Part shown: one piece after another, positions 1 to 8,884 of the stretch
Layout of the letters: each line of letters begins with the position of its first letter
How positions within the stretch are numbered: the first letter of the stretch is position 1
From: Aureococcus anophagefferens
Taxonomy: Eukaryota; Sar; Pelagophyceae; Pelagomonadales; Pelagomonadaceae
Direction of reading: 5' to 3'
Length of the DNA: 64,000 bases
Assembly (NCBI RefSeq): GCF_000186865.1
Contig: NW_008705567.1
Coordinates: forward strand, 1,739,057 to 1,803,056
Notes under the pieces: model-generated
The model's input: the letters and a program-made list of their open reading frames with translations, nothing else
What the model was told of the DNA's origin: nothing
Databases searched by the model: none
Made by a program: the position numbers and the translations under genes

Positions 1-213
1 GCGCCCGGAGCGCCGGCGGCGGCGCCGCCGCCGGACCCGCTCACGCTCACGGTCCACCTCGAGCCCTACCGCTGCAGCATCGACCTCGCCGTCGTCGACG
101 CCTTCGGCGACGACCTCCCGGACGCCCAGGTCAAGCTCGGGTGCTACCTCGTCGGCACGCGGCGGGGCGTCGTCGACCTGGACCTGACGGACCGGGCCGT
201 GGTGGGGGCGTGA
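1..213 (+). CDS. C-terminal fragment of an unidentified protein
   Basis: An open frame runs from the window edge to TGA and would encode the last 70 residues of a protein. It begins with an Ala/Pro-rich stretch and continues as a mixed hydrophobic/acidic segment that looks like a beta-rich domain (LTVHLEPYRCSIDL, later QVKLGCYLVGT). Third-position GC is very high, as in the neighbouring genes. The start lies outside the window and no family is recognised. It ends about 80 nt before the stop of the convergent ankyrin gene. Confidence 0.4.
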   Translation, partial: APGAPAAAPPPDPLTLTVHLEPYRCSIDLAVVDAFGDDLPDAQVKLGCYLVGTRRGVVDLDLTDRAVVGA

Positions 214-290
214 GGGTAACTACTGTGTTTTTTTCCGTAGTTTGATCGCCCTCCAGGGCGATGCTTCGGTGTCATCGTGTATTTAGTAAC

Positions 291-1061
291 TTAGTGACCC
301 CCTGGTGGGCTCCAAAAGCCAAGGATCGCGACGTTGACGTCGTGCGGTAGGCGGGGGACGCAGTGTGAAATGACGCCCAGGAGCCGGTCACGGTGCCGCT
401 GCACGCGCGCGATCCAGCCGCCATCATTGATCATGTCGGCCATGAAGTCAGACAAGGCCGCGTTCTCGTTGCGGATCTCGCGCCGGCGGGATACTTTTGC
501 CGCAGCGCCGGCACGGAGCAGCGTGAGCACGACCTTGCGCTCGTTCCTCCACATGGCAACCTGTAAGGCGGTAAGGCCATCAGAGTCCTTCAATTCGAGG
601 TCAGCGCCCTCCTCGATCAGCATTTGCACCGCTCGAGGCTGTGAATCCTTGATAGCCCACTGCAGAGCGGGACAGGACCAAGCCTGTTGTATACCGGGCA
701 TACTCGAAAAGGGCTCGTTTGGGTCCGCACCCGCCCGTAGCAGGATTCGCGCGCAAGCCACGTGCGCATCGGATCCGTCAATACCCAGCGCGGCTTGGAG
801 CGCCGAGATTCCGACGCCATGGGGCCACGGATGTCTCCTCGCTCGAGCGTTCACATTTGCTCCTGCCGCTACAAGCAATTCGCAAGATCCAATAAGCCCT
901 TGCGATGCGGCGTAGCAAATCAAAGGAAGAAAAGATGACTCCGGTTCGACGGTGGCGTCTGCGTCCGCGCCCGCGGAGAGAGCGGCACGGAGCCCGTCTT
1001 CGTCTTGAGAGAGTAAGGCGATTAAAGCACTATTGTTGGGGTTCATCCGGTCGTGCGCCAC
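291..1061 (-). CDS. Ankyrin-repeat protein (paralogue 1)
   Basis: A 256-residue protein with four to five ankyrin repeats. Diagnostic pieces are LRAALSAGADADA near residue 25, CELLVAAGANVNA near 65, ARILLRAGADPNE near 110, VQMLIEEGADLEL near 150 and LTLLRAGAAAK near 180. The C-terminal tail is predicted helical and ends in LPHDVNVAILGFWSPPGGH. The tail and repeats closely match the next gene upstream on the same strand, so the pair is a tandem duplication. Ankyrin repeats mediate protein-protein contact, and the partner cannot be read from sequence. The start used is the first Met (MAHDRMNPN); the second Met, MNPN, is equally possible. Base composition is slightly less GC-rich than most genes here. 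Confidence 0.8.
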   Translation of the reverse strand: MAHDRMNPNNSALIALLSQDEDGLRAALSAGADADATVEPESSFLPLICYAASQGLIGSCELLVAAGANVNARARRHPWPHGVGISALQAALGIDGSDAHVACARILLRAGADPNEPFSSMPGIQQAWSCPALQWAIKDSQPRAVQMLIEEGADLELKDSDGLTALQVAMWRNERKVVLTLLRAGAAAKVSRRREIRNENAALSDFMADMINDGGWIARVQRHRDRLLGVISHCVPRLPHDVNVAILGFWSPPGGH

Positions 1062-1241
1062 GCTGCGCGGGCGCGATGCGCGGGGCGCGGCAGCGCAGCC
1101 GAGAGCCGCCGCGGCGCTTCCTGTTGAGGCATGATCCCGTCAAGGTGCACTTTTGCGACCTGCTCCGAGGCCTCTTCCGCTGTCGCACACAACAGGCACT
1201 TAGCCACTCATTCCAGGCGTCTCCTCGCTCTCTCGTGAGAG

Positions 1242-2057
1242 TCAGACAGTCTCTCGTTCAAGTTCGCTGGCCCACGGCCTGCGACCACCAGGGGGGCTCC
1301 AAAAATCGAGGATCGTGCCCAAGACCTCGTGCGGCAGCCGGTTCCAGATGGAGAAGCGCGAGATGATGCCCAGGAGAATGCCGCGGTGGCGCTGCACGTG
1401 TGGGATCCAGCCTCCGTAATTGATCATGTCAACGATGAAGTCAGACAGGGCCTCGTTCTCGTCCCGGATGTTGCGGCGGCGGAGGACCTTCGGCACCGCG
1501 CCCGCACGAAGCAGCGTGAGCGCGATCTTGCCCTCGTTGAGACGTATAGCATTGAGCAAGCCTGTGGCGCCATCAGCCTGCCTCAGTTCAAGGCCAGCGC
1601 CGTGCTCGATGAGAAGCTTTACCATCTTATCAGACTTTTTCGAGATCGCGAGGTGCAGAGGGAATATGAACAGTTCCTGGCGGCCGTTAATTATGATCCG
1701 TGTATTCGGGTCCGCGCCCGCCTCTAGAAGGATTCGCACACAAGCTACGTTCGCGTCGGTTACGACGTGCTCGTGGGATCCGCCCGCTATCGCTTTGGCG
1801 AGTGAACTCATTCCCAGGCCCTGCTCCGCCTCCAGAGTCGATCCGGCCGGGGCGTGCACATCCGCACCTGCCGCCACGAGCAATGTGCACATTCCGCTCA
1901 ATCCCTTCGCTGCGCACCATTGTATCAAAGGAATGAAATAAGGGGGTGGAGCCATCGAGGCGTTCGGGTCCGCGCCCGCCGCGAGCGCGGCGCGCAGCGC
2001 GTCATCATCCTCATTCGTTATCGCGTTAATCGCACTGATCGTCGGGAAAACAACCAT
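1242..2057 (-). CDS. Ankyrin-repeat protein (paralogue 2)
   Basis: A 271-residue ankyrin protein if translation starts at MVVFPTISAIN. Repeats include LRAALAAGADPNA, CTLLVAAGADVHA, VRILLEAGADPNT, VKLLIEHGAGLEL and LTLLRAGAVPK. The helical tail is shared with paralogue 1 and ends LPHEVLGTILDFWSPPGG plus a short extension. The frame stays open upstream to position 2297, but that extension is a translated minisatellite (three 16-residue units) with no ankyrin character, so the downstream Met was preferred. If the upstream Met is used, the protein gains 80 basic residues. The shared FWSPPGG tail looks like a family-specific C-terminal module. Confidence 0.75.
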   Translation of the reverse strand: MVVFPTISAINAITNEDDDALRAALAAGADPNASMAPPPYFIPLIQWCAAKGLSGMCTLLVAAGADVHAPAGSTLEAEQGLGMSSLAKAIAGGSHEHVVTDANVACVRILLEAGADPNTRIIINGRQELFIFPLHLAISKKSDKMVKLLIEHGAGLELRQADGATGLLNAIRLNEGKIALTLLRAGAVPKVLRRRNIRDENEALSDFIVDMINYGGWIPHVQRHRGILLGIISRFSIWNRLPHEVLGTILDFWSPPGGRRPWASELERETV

Positions 2058-2063
2058 GGCGTC

Positions 2064-2207
2064 GCGCCGCGCGCGCTGCTTCTCGAGGCGCGGTCCACTT
2101 CTATCGCGCCCGCGCCGCGCGCGCTGCTTCTCGAGGCGGGGTCCACTTCTATCGCGCCCGCGCCGCGCGCGCTGCTTCTCGAGGCGCGGTCCACTTCTAT
2201 CGCGCCA
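2064..2207. repeat. 48-bp minisatellite, three copies
   Basis: Three head-to-tail copies of a 48-bp unit lie immediately upstream of the preferred start of ankyrin paralogue 2. The copies differ at only about one base. The period is a multiple of three, so the frame is open through it on both strands; on the minus strand each unit reads SGPRLEKQRARRGRDR. It could be a 5-prime leader minisatellite or a repetitive basic N-terminus. Confidence 0.9.
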
Positions 2208-2323
2208 GAAGGCCAAGGCAGGTCGATGATGCCCGTCATGATGCACAGGTGTTGCAGGGCTTCGATCGATCGAGGCAGCCCCGCCGCCATCCCCCACTGC
2301 TGCAGCCGCGCTGCCGAGGAGCG

Positions 2324-2770
2324 ATGTTCCCGCTCATCCCCATGGCGGCGTCGGCCGTCGGGTCAGCCCTCGCCGGCGCGACGGGCTGGATGTTTGTCAA
2401 GTACGAGAACATGCAGTCGCAGATGGAGATGATCTCCGCCCACACGGCGCAGCTGCAGCTCAGCGCGGATTCCATGAAGACGCACTCGATCTGGAAGGAG
2501 CTGCTCGAGCCCGTGGCCCAGAGGTGGGGGCCCGCGATCAAATTTTTCGCCTATTCCGTCGCCGGCGCGTCGTCCGTCGTCGCGCTCATCGCCGTCGCCT
2601 TCTCGCGGGAGATCCTCCAGGAGCTGCGCAAGTCGCGCAAGGAGCTCTCCGAGGTCGCGGCCCTGCGCGAGGAGGTCTCGCTCCTCCGCCACATCATCGA
2701 GGACGCGTGCCCCGACAAGCTGCGCGAGCTCGACCGCGCGCGGCTCGAGCGGCGACTCGGGAAGCAATAG
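2324..2770 (+). CDS. Small single-pass membrane protein with coiled coil, unknown
   Basis: A 148-residue protein if the start is MFPLIPMAAS. An upstream in-frame Met would add 25 Arg/Pro-rich residues that look like leader sequence. The N-terminal third has a hydrophobic Ala/Gly stretch (AASAVGSALAGATGW). A clear transmembrane helix follows near residues 65-90 (AIKFFAYSVAGASSVVALIA), then a charged helix of heptad character (LQELRKSRKELSEVAALREE) to the C-terminus. No family is recognised. A membrane-anchored coiled-coil adaptor is the natural reading. The stop lies four nucleotides from the stop of the convergent methyltransferase gene. Confidence 0.55.
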   Translation: MFPLIPMAASAVGSALAGATGWMFVKYENMQSQMEMISAHTAQLQLSADSMKTHSIWKELLEPVAQRWGPAIKFFAYSVAGASSVVALIAVAFSREILQELRKSRKELSEVAALREEVSLLRHIIEDACPDKLRELDRARLERRLGKQ

Positions 2771-2774
2771 CGAA

Positions 2775-4034
2775 TTAGGCCTTGTGGGCGATGACGAGCT
2801 TCGTCATGCCGCCGATCATCTCCCGGGGCGCGCCGACGGCGGAAAATCCCGCGTCCTCGAGCTTCGCCGCGACCGCGGCCGGGTGGAGGCCGAGGCCGTC
2901 CGCGTTGACGGCGACGTGTTGCAGCGCCCAGAGCGCGGCGCCCCGCGGGCCGTCGAGGGAGTCGTCGACCATGAAGTCGTGGACGATGGCGACGCCGCCC
3001 GGCTTGAGCGCCGCGTGCGCGCGCTGGTAGATGTCGCGGAGCGCGCTCTCCGGCACGGACCCCGACACGTACGACATGAGCACGACGTCGAAGGTCGCCG
3101 GCGCCACGGGCCAGGCCGGGGCGGTGACGTCGAGATCCTCGAAGCACACGCGCGCGCGCGTCTCGTCGTCGACGCCCGGCCCGCCCGCGAACGCGCGGCC
3201 GGCCGCCGCGACCTCGGGCAGCTCGAGCACCGTCGCGCGCGCGCCGCGCTCCGCGAACACGTAGGAGAACGCCCCGGAGCCGCCGCCGACGTCGAGGAGC
3301 GCCATGTCGTTCGCGACGATCGTCTCGAGCGCTTCTCCGAGCCGGCCGCGGTCCGCCTGTTTCGCCAGCGCTCGTCCCGTGGCCACGGACCCGTTGTGCT
3401 GCGCGAGGCTGTACTGCTCCGCCTCTTTGGGATCCTCGAACCACGTCGCGTACGTCGGCGCGTCCTCGCCGCGCATGACCGCGGCGAGCGGCGCCATCCG
3501 GTCGTAGAACTGCGACCCGACCTGGAGCCGCAGGTAGTCGCCGTAGTACGCCGGCGCGTCGGCGACGAGGAACTTGGCCGCGTTCGGCGACAGCGCGTAG
3601 GTCTGCGTCGCGGCGTCGCGGCGCAGCGCCTTGAGCGCCGTGAGCGCCGTGACGAGCGTCTGCGCCCGCGGCGCGTCGACGCCGACGCCCGCCTCGATGT
3701 CCGCGAGCGTCGCCGAGTTACCGCGCCGCGCGACGACGTCGAAGAGGCCGAGCTCGAGCGCCGCGAAGAGCGCCTTGCTGCCCATGAAGGCGTAGGCCAC
3801 GGCGTCGACGTCGATGTCCTCCTCCTCTGGTGTTGTTGTTGTCGAGAGGTGGCGCGCCTGAGTGTCCTGCGACCGCAGCATCGATGGTTGCAACATCGAC
3901 GTGTTGCGCGCGACGCGATGCAGCCGCGCGATGCCACGCAGCATTGACGTGTTGCGCGCGACGCACAGCCGCGCGCGCGACGCGATCATCGTCCTTGTCC
4001 ACAAGACTTCTGACAAGACTTCTGAATGTTTCAC
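2775..4034 (-). CDS. Class I SAM-dependent O-methyltransferase (COMT/ASMT-like)
   Basis: A 419-residue protein with the two-domain architecture of plant COMT and acetylserotonin-type small-molecule O-methyltransferases. A helical dimerisation domain (AYAFMGSKALFAALELGLFD, about residues 78-170) precedes a Rossmann methyltransferase domain. The SAM-binding motif I is LLDVGGGSGAF near residue 241. The HDF segment near residue 353 (KPGGVAIVHDFM) is where the family has its catalytic His region. The substrate cannot be inferred. The first 60 residues are Arg/Ser-rich and could be a mitochondrial or plastid leader; they contain VARNTSML twice, produced by a DNA repeat. Several Met codons in the leader make the exact start uncertain. 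Confidence 0.8.
   Translation of the reverse strand: MKHSEVLSEVLWTRTMIASRARLCVARNTSMLRGIARLHRVARNTSMLQPSMLRSQDTQARHLSTTTTPEEEDIDVDAVAYAFMGSKALFAALELGLFDVVARRGNSATLADIEAGVGVDAPRAQTLVTALTALKALRRDAATQTYALSPNAAKFLVADAPAYYGDYLRLQVGSQFYDRMAPLAAVMRGEDAPTYATWFEDPKEAEQYSLAQHNGSVATGRALAKQADRGRLGEALETIVANDMALLDVGGGSGAFSYVFAERGARATVLELPEVAAAGRAFAGGPGVDDETRARVCFEDLDVTAPAWPVAPATFDVVLMSYVSGSVPESALRDIYQRAHAALKPGGVAIVHDFMVDDSLDGPRGAALWALQHVAVNADGLGLHPAAVAAKLEDAGFSAVGAPREMIGGMTKLVIAHKA
3898..3964. repeat. 19-bp direct repeat with 48-bp offset
   Basis: A 19-bp sequence (GACGTGTTGCGCGCGACGC) occurs at 3898-3916 and again at 3946-3964. It lies in the N-terminal leader of the O-methyltransferase and duplicates the peptide VARNTSML. 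The 48-bp spacing keeps the frame. Confidence 0.8.
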
Positions 4035-4090
4035 TACAACAATCCGGGCATCCGCCCTGCTTGAACGCAGCTAAAATTCCAAGCGCAGCG

Positions 4091-5469
4091 ATGTACCGCA
4101 TGCACGCGATCCTCGCGCTCGCCGTCGGCGCCGCGGCCTTCGGCAGCAGCTCCAGCGCCACCTCCTCCGAGGACTTCGAGAGCATCGAGGCGACGCTGGA
4201 CCACGTCGAGGAGATGGTGCGATCCCGCGTCCAAACGCTGCCCCAAACACCCGCCTCGCAGCCCCTCCACACTGCGCCTCGCAGGTCTACAACCACACCT
4301 ACACGCCGTCCGCGCCCATCGGTACCACGACGCTCGGGCACGGCGTCGACCCGGACGACTACTCGACCTTGGACGACTACCAACTGCCCATGCGCCGCCG
4401 CCTCGAAGACGGGGAGAGCCTCGGCGTGCTCGGCCTGGACTCGGCCGACTTGAACCTGTTCGAGCGCGCGGGCTTCGTCGTGCCGTTCGACTGGGAGTGC
4501 CAGGCCGGCACGAGCGGCGGCGTGTACCCGTGCCCGAACGGCATCCCTTCGACGTGCCGCGCGAACACGGGCGGCGTGTCGTCGGTGTGCGCCAAGTGCT
4601 ACTGCGAGGTCGGGAGCCACACGTGCTGCACGTACTACAGCGAGAACAACACGTACTCGGAAGGCGGCTACTGGTACGGGGGCTTCGAGTGCCCGTCGGC
4701 GCTCCTCAGCGGCGGCGAGCTCGTGACGGACTCGGCGGTCAACTACTGCGAGGTCGGCGACGCCGTCTCCGCGCTCTACGACGACGGCGAGTCCTACTCC
4801 GCGACGGTCACCGAGGTGACGGGCAGCGACATCACGGTCACGTACTCGGACGACGACACGTCGACCTACGACCTCACGGAGTCCGGCAACGTGGTGCAGA
4901 CCGCGAGCGGCGCGGACTGCGTCACGACCTGCGACTCGTCGACGCTCGACACGGAGGTCTGGGGCAACCAGTGGTGGAACGACCCCTACGTGTCGCAGTC
5001 GTACATCAACTTCAAGGTGACGCGCTACGAGATGGCGGACGCGTTCGGCGTCGAGTTCTACTCGACGGAGGGCGACACGCTCAAGGTCTTCTCGACGGGC
5101 GACGTGCACTTCAAGCCGGACAACGCGGAGCGCACGGTGTACATCAACGAGCAGGTCGAGTACGAGTACGAGACCGACATCGACCGCCGCCTCTCGACGG
5201 CCGAGGCCGTGCTCGGGGACATCGACCTCACGCTGCCCATCGACCACGCGCGGCTCGTCGAGGCGCGGTACCGCCACAGCAACACGCGCGGCGGCTCCCA
5301 GAAGCCCGCGGCCACCTCGGAGGTCCCGAGCCCGAAGGGCGAGCCCGTCGCGCTGAAAGACGCGAGAGTCCAGACGGCCCGGCGGCTCCTCGGCCGCCGC
5401 GGCGGCTCCATCTCCACCACGGGGTCGTTCTCGTTGGGCCACAGCAGCAACCGGTCGGGCAACGACTGA
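4091..5469 (+). CDS. Secreted cysteine-rich protein with Tudor-like segment, unknown
   Basis: A two-exon gene: exon 1 is 4091-4216, a 68-nt GT-AG intron is 4217-4284, and exon 2 is 4285-5469 (phase 0), giving 436 residues. Exon 1 encodes a signal peptide (MHAILALAVGAAAFG). The mature N-terminus is acidic, followed by a Cys-rich block at about residues 100-165 (CPNGIPSTC, CAKCYCEVGSHTCC) that should form disulfides. Next comes a segment with the beta pattern of Tudor/Agenet folds (VGDAVSALYDDGESYSATV, then ITVTYSDDDTSTYDL). The middle has a beta-rich part (YVSQSYINFKVTRYEMADA) and the basic C-terminus contains RRLLGRRGG. I do not recognise the family; an extracellular or cell-surface role is inferred from the signal peptide and cysteines. 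Confidence 0.6.
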
Positions 5470-5678
5470 TAACCTCGCCTAGTACCGTCCTAGCCTCCCC
5501 ACCCGGAGACGCGGGGCGCGCTCGGGAAGTCGGCCGGGAAGCGGCGTTTGGCGAGGTCACGTAAGTTAAAGCTGCCGCGGCGCGCCGGCTCGTCTCCGGC
5601 TCCATCGACTCCTTGACGACCAGCTCAGTAGCTTATGTGGCCGCGCGCACGCGAATCCTCGCACCAAACAGCCTAACG

Positions 5679-6434
5679 ATGGCGTCGCGCCTCCTGATCG
5701 CGCTCGCGTGCACAGCGACAGCGCTGAAATCCGCGCCGCCGCGGCCGCTCAGAGCGACGAGGCCGCCGACGGCGCTCCGCACTGCCGCGGCGCTAAACAG
5801 GCCGCAAACCGCGCCGCCGCGACCACCCACAGCTCTCCGAGCGACGCGCCAAGCCACCTTGGGCCTGGGCTGCTTCTGGGCGCCGTCCGAGGAGCTGCTC
5901 GGCGTCGAGGGCGTCGTGGACACGTGCTGCGGCTACGCGGGCGCCGTTTTCCCGGACGCGCGGCCGAGCTACGCGTCGGTCTGCGGCGGCGACGGCAACG
6001 TCGAGGCCGTCCAGGTCACGTACGACGACGCCGTCGTGTCCTACGAGGCGGTGCTCGACGCGGCATTTGCCGCGAGCAAACCGGTACTCGGCTCGCGACA
6101 ATACGCCCCCATCGTCTTCGCGAGCGACGGCGACGAGGCGTCGCGCGCCGCGGCGTGGGTCGGGCTGGGCGGCGTGCGCGACGACGGCCTCGAGCGGCGC
6201 CAGTTCGCCGTCGAGGAGACGGACACGTTCTGGCTCGCGGAAAGCTACCACCAGGAGTACTGGCAGAAGTGGCGGCCGCGCTACGCGCTCCTCGCCGCGC
6301 TCGTCGCGGTCCAGTTCGGCGACACGCTGGGTCGCACGGGCGACGACATCTGCACGGCGCTGGTCTGCGCGCTCGGAGTTCTGGCGGTCGTCGAGCGCTT
6401 CTTCGGCGACGTCGAGGCCGGGAGCATGGCGTAA
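5679..6434 (+). CDS. msrA: Peptide methionine sulfoxide reductase A, organelle/secretory-targeted
   Basis: Reduces the S-epimer of methionine sulfoxide in proteins, using thioredoxin-type reductant. The catalytic motif GCFW (LGLGCFWAPSEE) sits near residue 60. The family signatures GVVDTCCGYAGA, YDDAVVSYEAVLDAAF and AESYHQEYWQKWRPRY follow in order. The start MASRLLIALAC gives 251 residues with a hydrophobic leader followed by an Ala/Pro/Arg-rich stretch, compatible with plastid targeting. The C-terminus carries an extra hydrophobic helix (YALLAALVAVQFGD and ICTALVCALGVLAVV) absent from ordinary MsrA, suggesting membrane attachment. It ends 9 nt from the stop of the convergent gene. Confidence 0.88.
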   Translation: MASRLLIALACTATALKSAPPRPLRATRPPTALRTAAALNRPQTAPPRPPTALRATRQATLGLGCFWAPSEELLGVEGVVDTCCGYAGAVFPDARPSYASVCGGDGNVEAVQVTYDDAVVSYEAVLDAAFAASKPVLGSRQYAPIVFASDGDEASRAAAWVGLGGVRDDGLERRQFAVEETDTFWLAESYHQEYWQKWRPRYALLAALVAVQFGDTLGRTGDDICTALVCALGVLAVVERFFGDVEAGSMA

Positions 6435-6443
6435 GTCTTACTG

Positions 6444-6863
6444 CTATTGCGCGAGCAGGAAGTAGAGCGACCCGCCCGCGAGGACCGTCGCGACGCCGCC
6501 GAGGGCGGCGTACTGCAGGAGGTACTCGCCCGCGTTCTCGGGCTCGCCGAGGACGTCGACGGGGTCGAAAGGCTCGGGCCGCCGGTCCCCGCGGCGCTCC
6601 GGCGGCACGGGGCACTCGGGCTCCGGGGCGTCCGCGCCGCCGAACTTCTTGAAGTTCAGCGACTTGTCGAGCCACAGATCGCTCTCCTCCCAGGCGCGCG
6701 GCCACGGCGTCGCGTCCGGAAAGAAGCGGCGCCGCGCCTCGATGACGCCCTTGCCCGCGAGCCAGACCGGCGCCAGCGGCGCGAGCGGGCAGATCATCGT
6801 CGCGGCGCTCCTTCGAGACGGACGCAGCGCGGCGCGCGCGAGGAGCATGCAGCTGTGCTTCAT
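6444..6863 (-). CDS. Small tail-anchored, probably mitochondrial protein, unknown
   Basis: A 139-residue protein starting at MKHSCMLLARAALRPSRRS, whose Arg/Ala-rich helix looks like a mitochondrial presequence. The frame extends another 54 residues upstream, but that part is less GC-rich and has leader character. The middle has DATPWPRAWEESDLWLDKSL and a Pro-rich acidic segment with PEPFDPVDVLGEPE. The C-terminus is one hydrophobic helix (YAALGGVATVLAGGSLYFLL) ending in AQ. Size, presequence and single helix resemble accessory subunits of respiratory complexes, but no subunit is identified. Confidence 0.5.
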   Translation of the reverse strand: MKHSCMLLARAALRPSRRSAATMICPLAPLAPVWLAGKGVIEARRRFFPDATPWPRAWEESDLWLDKSLNFKKFGGADAPEPECPVPPERRGDRRPEPFDPVDVLGEPENAGEYLLQYAALGGVATVLAGGSLYFLLAQ

Positions 6864-7068
6864 ATGATGGATGGTTGAAAGCGCGGGCTTTTCGCTGCGC
6901 GTGTCGTCGCTGCTGCGCTCCGCGTATCGTGTCGCGTTCGCGCGGGCTCGCAGGCGGTTGCGGGCGCCGAGGGCGCGACAGTCGGCTCGCTTGAAGCTCA
7001 ATATGCACTGAGCCTGCTGTGGCAATTATCGCATTTTCAGCGCCAAGAAGAAAACGCCACAGTCGATA

Positions 7069-7113
7069 CAGTCGACGTCGGCATAGTCGACGTCGGTACA
7101 GTCGACGTCGGCA
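7069..7113. repeat. 15-bp tandem repeat, three copies
   Basis: Three units of CAGTCGACGTCGGCA with one or two changes lie in the leader of the multi-pass membrane protein gene, between the divergent small mitochondrial-type gene and that gene's start. Confidence 0.85.
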
Positions 7114-7147
7114 TCCGAAAGTACGCGCGCAGACTCGTGAACGAAGC

Positions 7148-8872
7148 ATGGCCGCGCAGAAACAGCTCACGGCCTACCTGCGGCTCTGGGCCGCGGCCAA
7201 CATCCTGCGCATCCTGAGCGGCTTCGTCGCCGGGACGGCGCTCAAGGACACGGTGCAGTCCCAGCCGACAACCCTCTTACTGACGCTCCTCTTCCTCGCG
7301 CTGCTGAGCCCCGGCACGCCGATCATCGCCGTCGCCGCGCTCGCGCTCCGCGTCGCGACGAACGTCGCCAAGGGCCCGTGGATGGGCAACAGCCAGCTCT
7401 GGGGCGTCTTCACGGACGTCGCGCTGCTCGCCGCGCTGCTGCCGGAGGCGACGCGCTGGTTCGCGCCGCTGTCGACGGACGCCGAGGCGCGCGTCGTCCG
7501 GGCCGCGGCGGCGACGATCCGCATCCAGCTGTCGATCTTCTACCTCGCGTCCGGCGCCTGGAAGCTCAACTCGTCGTTCCTTCATCGAGACTATTCCTGC
7601 GGGAGCCTGTTCACGGTGCAGCCCCTGGAATATTTGCCCGACGACGTCCTCTTCGCGTCGCCGGTCGTCGCGGCTCTCGCGCGGTCCATCGCCGCCGTCG
7701 GCCCCGCGGCCACGCTCATCCTCGAGACGCTCATCCCCGCGCTCCACTTCCTCGACCCGGCGGATTACCCCGTCGCCGCGCGCGCGGGCGTCTTCGCGAC
7801 GGTGGGCTTCCACATGGTCATCGGCCTCACGCCGCCGCCGTCGAACGTGTCGAGCTTCGGCGTCACGACGGTCACGCGCCTCTTCTTCTGCGTCCCCGCG
7901 GCCTGCGCGGCGACGCTCGACGACGTGCTCTCCCTTCGAAGGCCGGCGCTGCTCGCGGCGCTCGCGGCCGCGCCGGCGGTGGCGCTCGCGATCGTCGACC
8001 CGCTCCACCGCGGCGCCGTGTCGACGGTGCAGGGCAGCGGCCGCGACCTCCACCTGGCCTACTACGCGGCGCTGTCCGTCTTCTTCGTCGTCTCGTGCTG
8101 CCGCGGCGAGAAGAGCGACGCGGGCGCCGAGGCGACGAACGGCGCCAAAAGCCCGCCGCGCGACGGCCCCTGGAGCCGCGTCCAGGTCGCGGCGGCGGTC
8201 TTCTACGCCTTCGGCATGCCCGTGCTCGGGCTCCAGGAGAAGGGCGGCTGCCTCATGTTCAGCCAGCTGCGGCTCCATGGCGGCTCGAACCACTACGTCC
8301 TGCCGACGTCGCTGCTCCAGCGCGCGCGCGTCGACGGCGCGGGCGACGACGCGTTCGCCGGCGGCGTCGTCCGCGTCAACGACTACTCGCTCGCCTGGGT
8401 CGGCTCCCCCTTCGCGGAGCACATGGGCCCGCGGACGCTGCGCGTCGTCCGCGACGTCGCCGGCGTCCCGGGCGAGTACGTCTGGGCCGCGAAGCAGACG
8501 ACGTACGACCGCGCGGTGCCGCCGCCGCGCAAGTGGGCCTACACGATCTCGAACCTGGGGCTGCGGCGCCTCGTCGCGACGGCCAGGGCCCAGGGCGAGG
8601 CCCTCGCGCTCGACTACGAGCGGCTCGACGGCGCGACGGGCGACGAGGCCTGGCGCACGGCGGCGCCGGGCACGCGCGTGAAGCTCGTCCTCGGCGCGGA
8701 CGGCAGCGTCGAGAAGTGCGTCGCCGGCGGGAAGGCCTGCGGCGCGCGGGAATTGGCGCTCGTCGGCCCGCCGTCGCCGCGGTCCGCCTTCTTCGCGGGC
8801 ATGCTCCTCCCGCAGCCGAACCCAATCGTCCCGGGCATGACCGAGGAGATGCACTGCGTCACCTGGGGCTAA
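7148..8872 (+). CDS. Multi-pass membrane protein, HTTM-like
   Basis: A 574-residue protein starting MAAQKQLTAYLRLW. The N-terminal 370 residues contain about seven to nine hydrophobic helices, such as TTLLLTLLFLALLSPG, FATVGFHMVIGLTP and LLAALAAAPAVALAIVD. The segment SGAWKLNSSFLHRDYSCG resembles the conserved W-K-x-N-S-F-x-D/H pattern of HTTM/vitamin-K-carboxylase-like membrane domains, so I tentatively place it there. The C-terminal 200 residues are soluble and contain LRLHGGSNHYVLPTSLLQ. Catalytic function is unknown. An open frame upstream of the chosen Met covers the 15-bp repeat and looks like leader. The stop is 12 nt from that of the convergent DnaJ gene. Confidence 0.6.
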   Translation: MAAQKQLTAYLRLWAAANILRILSGFVAGTALKDTVQSQPTTLLLTLLFLALLSPGTPIIAVAALALRVATNVAKGPWMGNSQLWGVFTDVALLAALLPEATRWFAPLSTDAEARVVRAAAATIRIQLSIFYLASGAWKLNSSFLHRDYSCGSLFTVQPLEYLPDDVLFASPVVAALARSIAAVGPAATLILETLIPALHFLDPADYPVAARAGVFATVGFHMVIGLTPPPSNVSSFGVTTVTRLFFCVPAACAATLDDVLSLRRPALLAALAAAPAVALAIVDPLHRGAVSTVQGSGRDLHLAYYAALSVFFVVSCCRGEKSDAGAEATNGAKSPPRDGPWSRVQVAAAVFYAFGMPVLGLQEKGGCLMFSQLRLHGGSNHYVLPTSLLQRARVDGAGDDAFAGGVVRVNDYSLAWVGSPFAEHMGPRTLRVVRDVAGVPGEYVWAAKQTTYDRAVPPPRKWAYTISNLGLRRLVATARAQGEALALDYERLDGATGDEAWRTAAPGTRVKLVLGADGSVEKCVAGGKACGARELALVGPPSPRSAFFAGMLLPQPNPIVPGMTEEMHCVTWG

Positions 8873-8884
8873 TTGTACATGTAG

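Noticed and set aside
1242..2297. Full 351-residue ankyrin frame starting at 2297
   Set aside because: The first 80 residues are a translated minisatellite and leader with no resemblance to the paralogue; the Met at 2057 aligns with paralogue 1.
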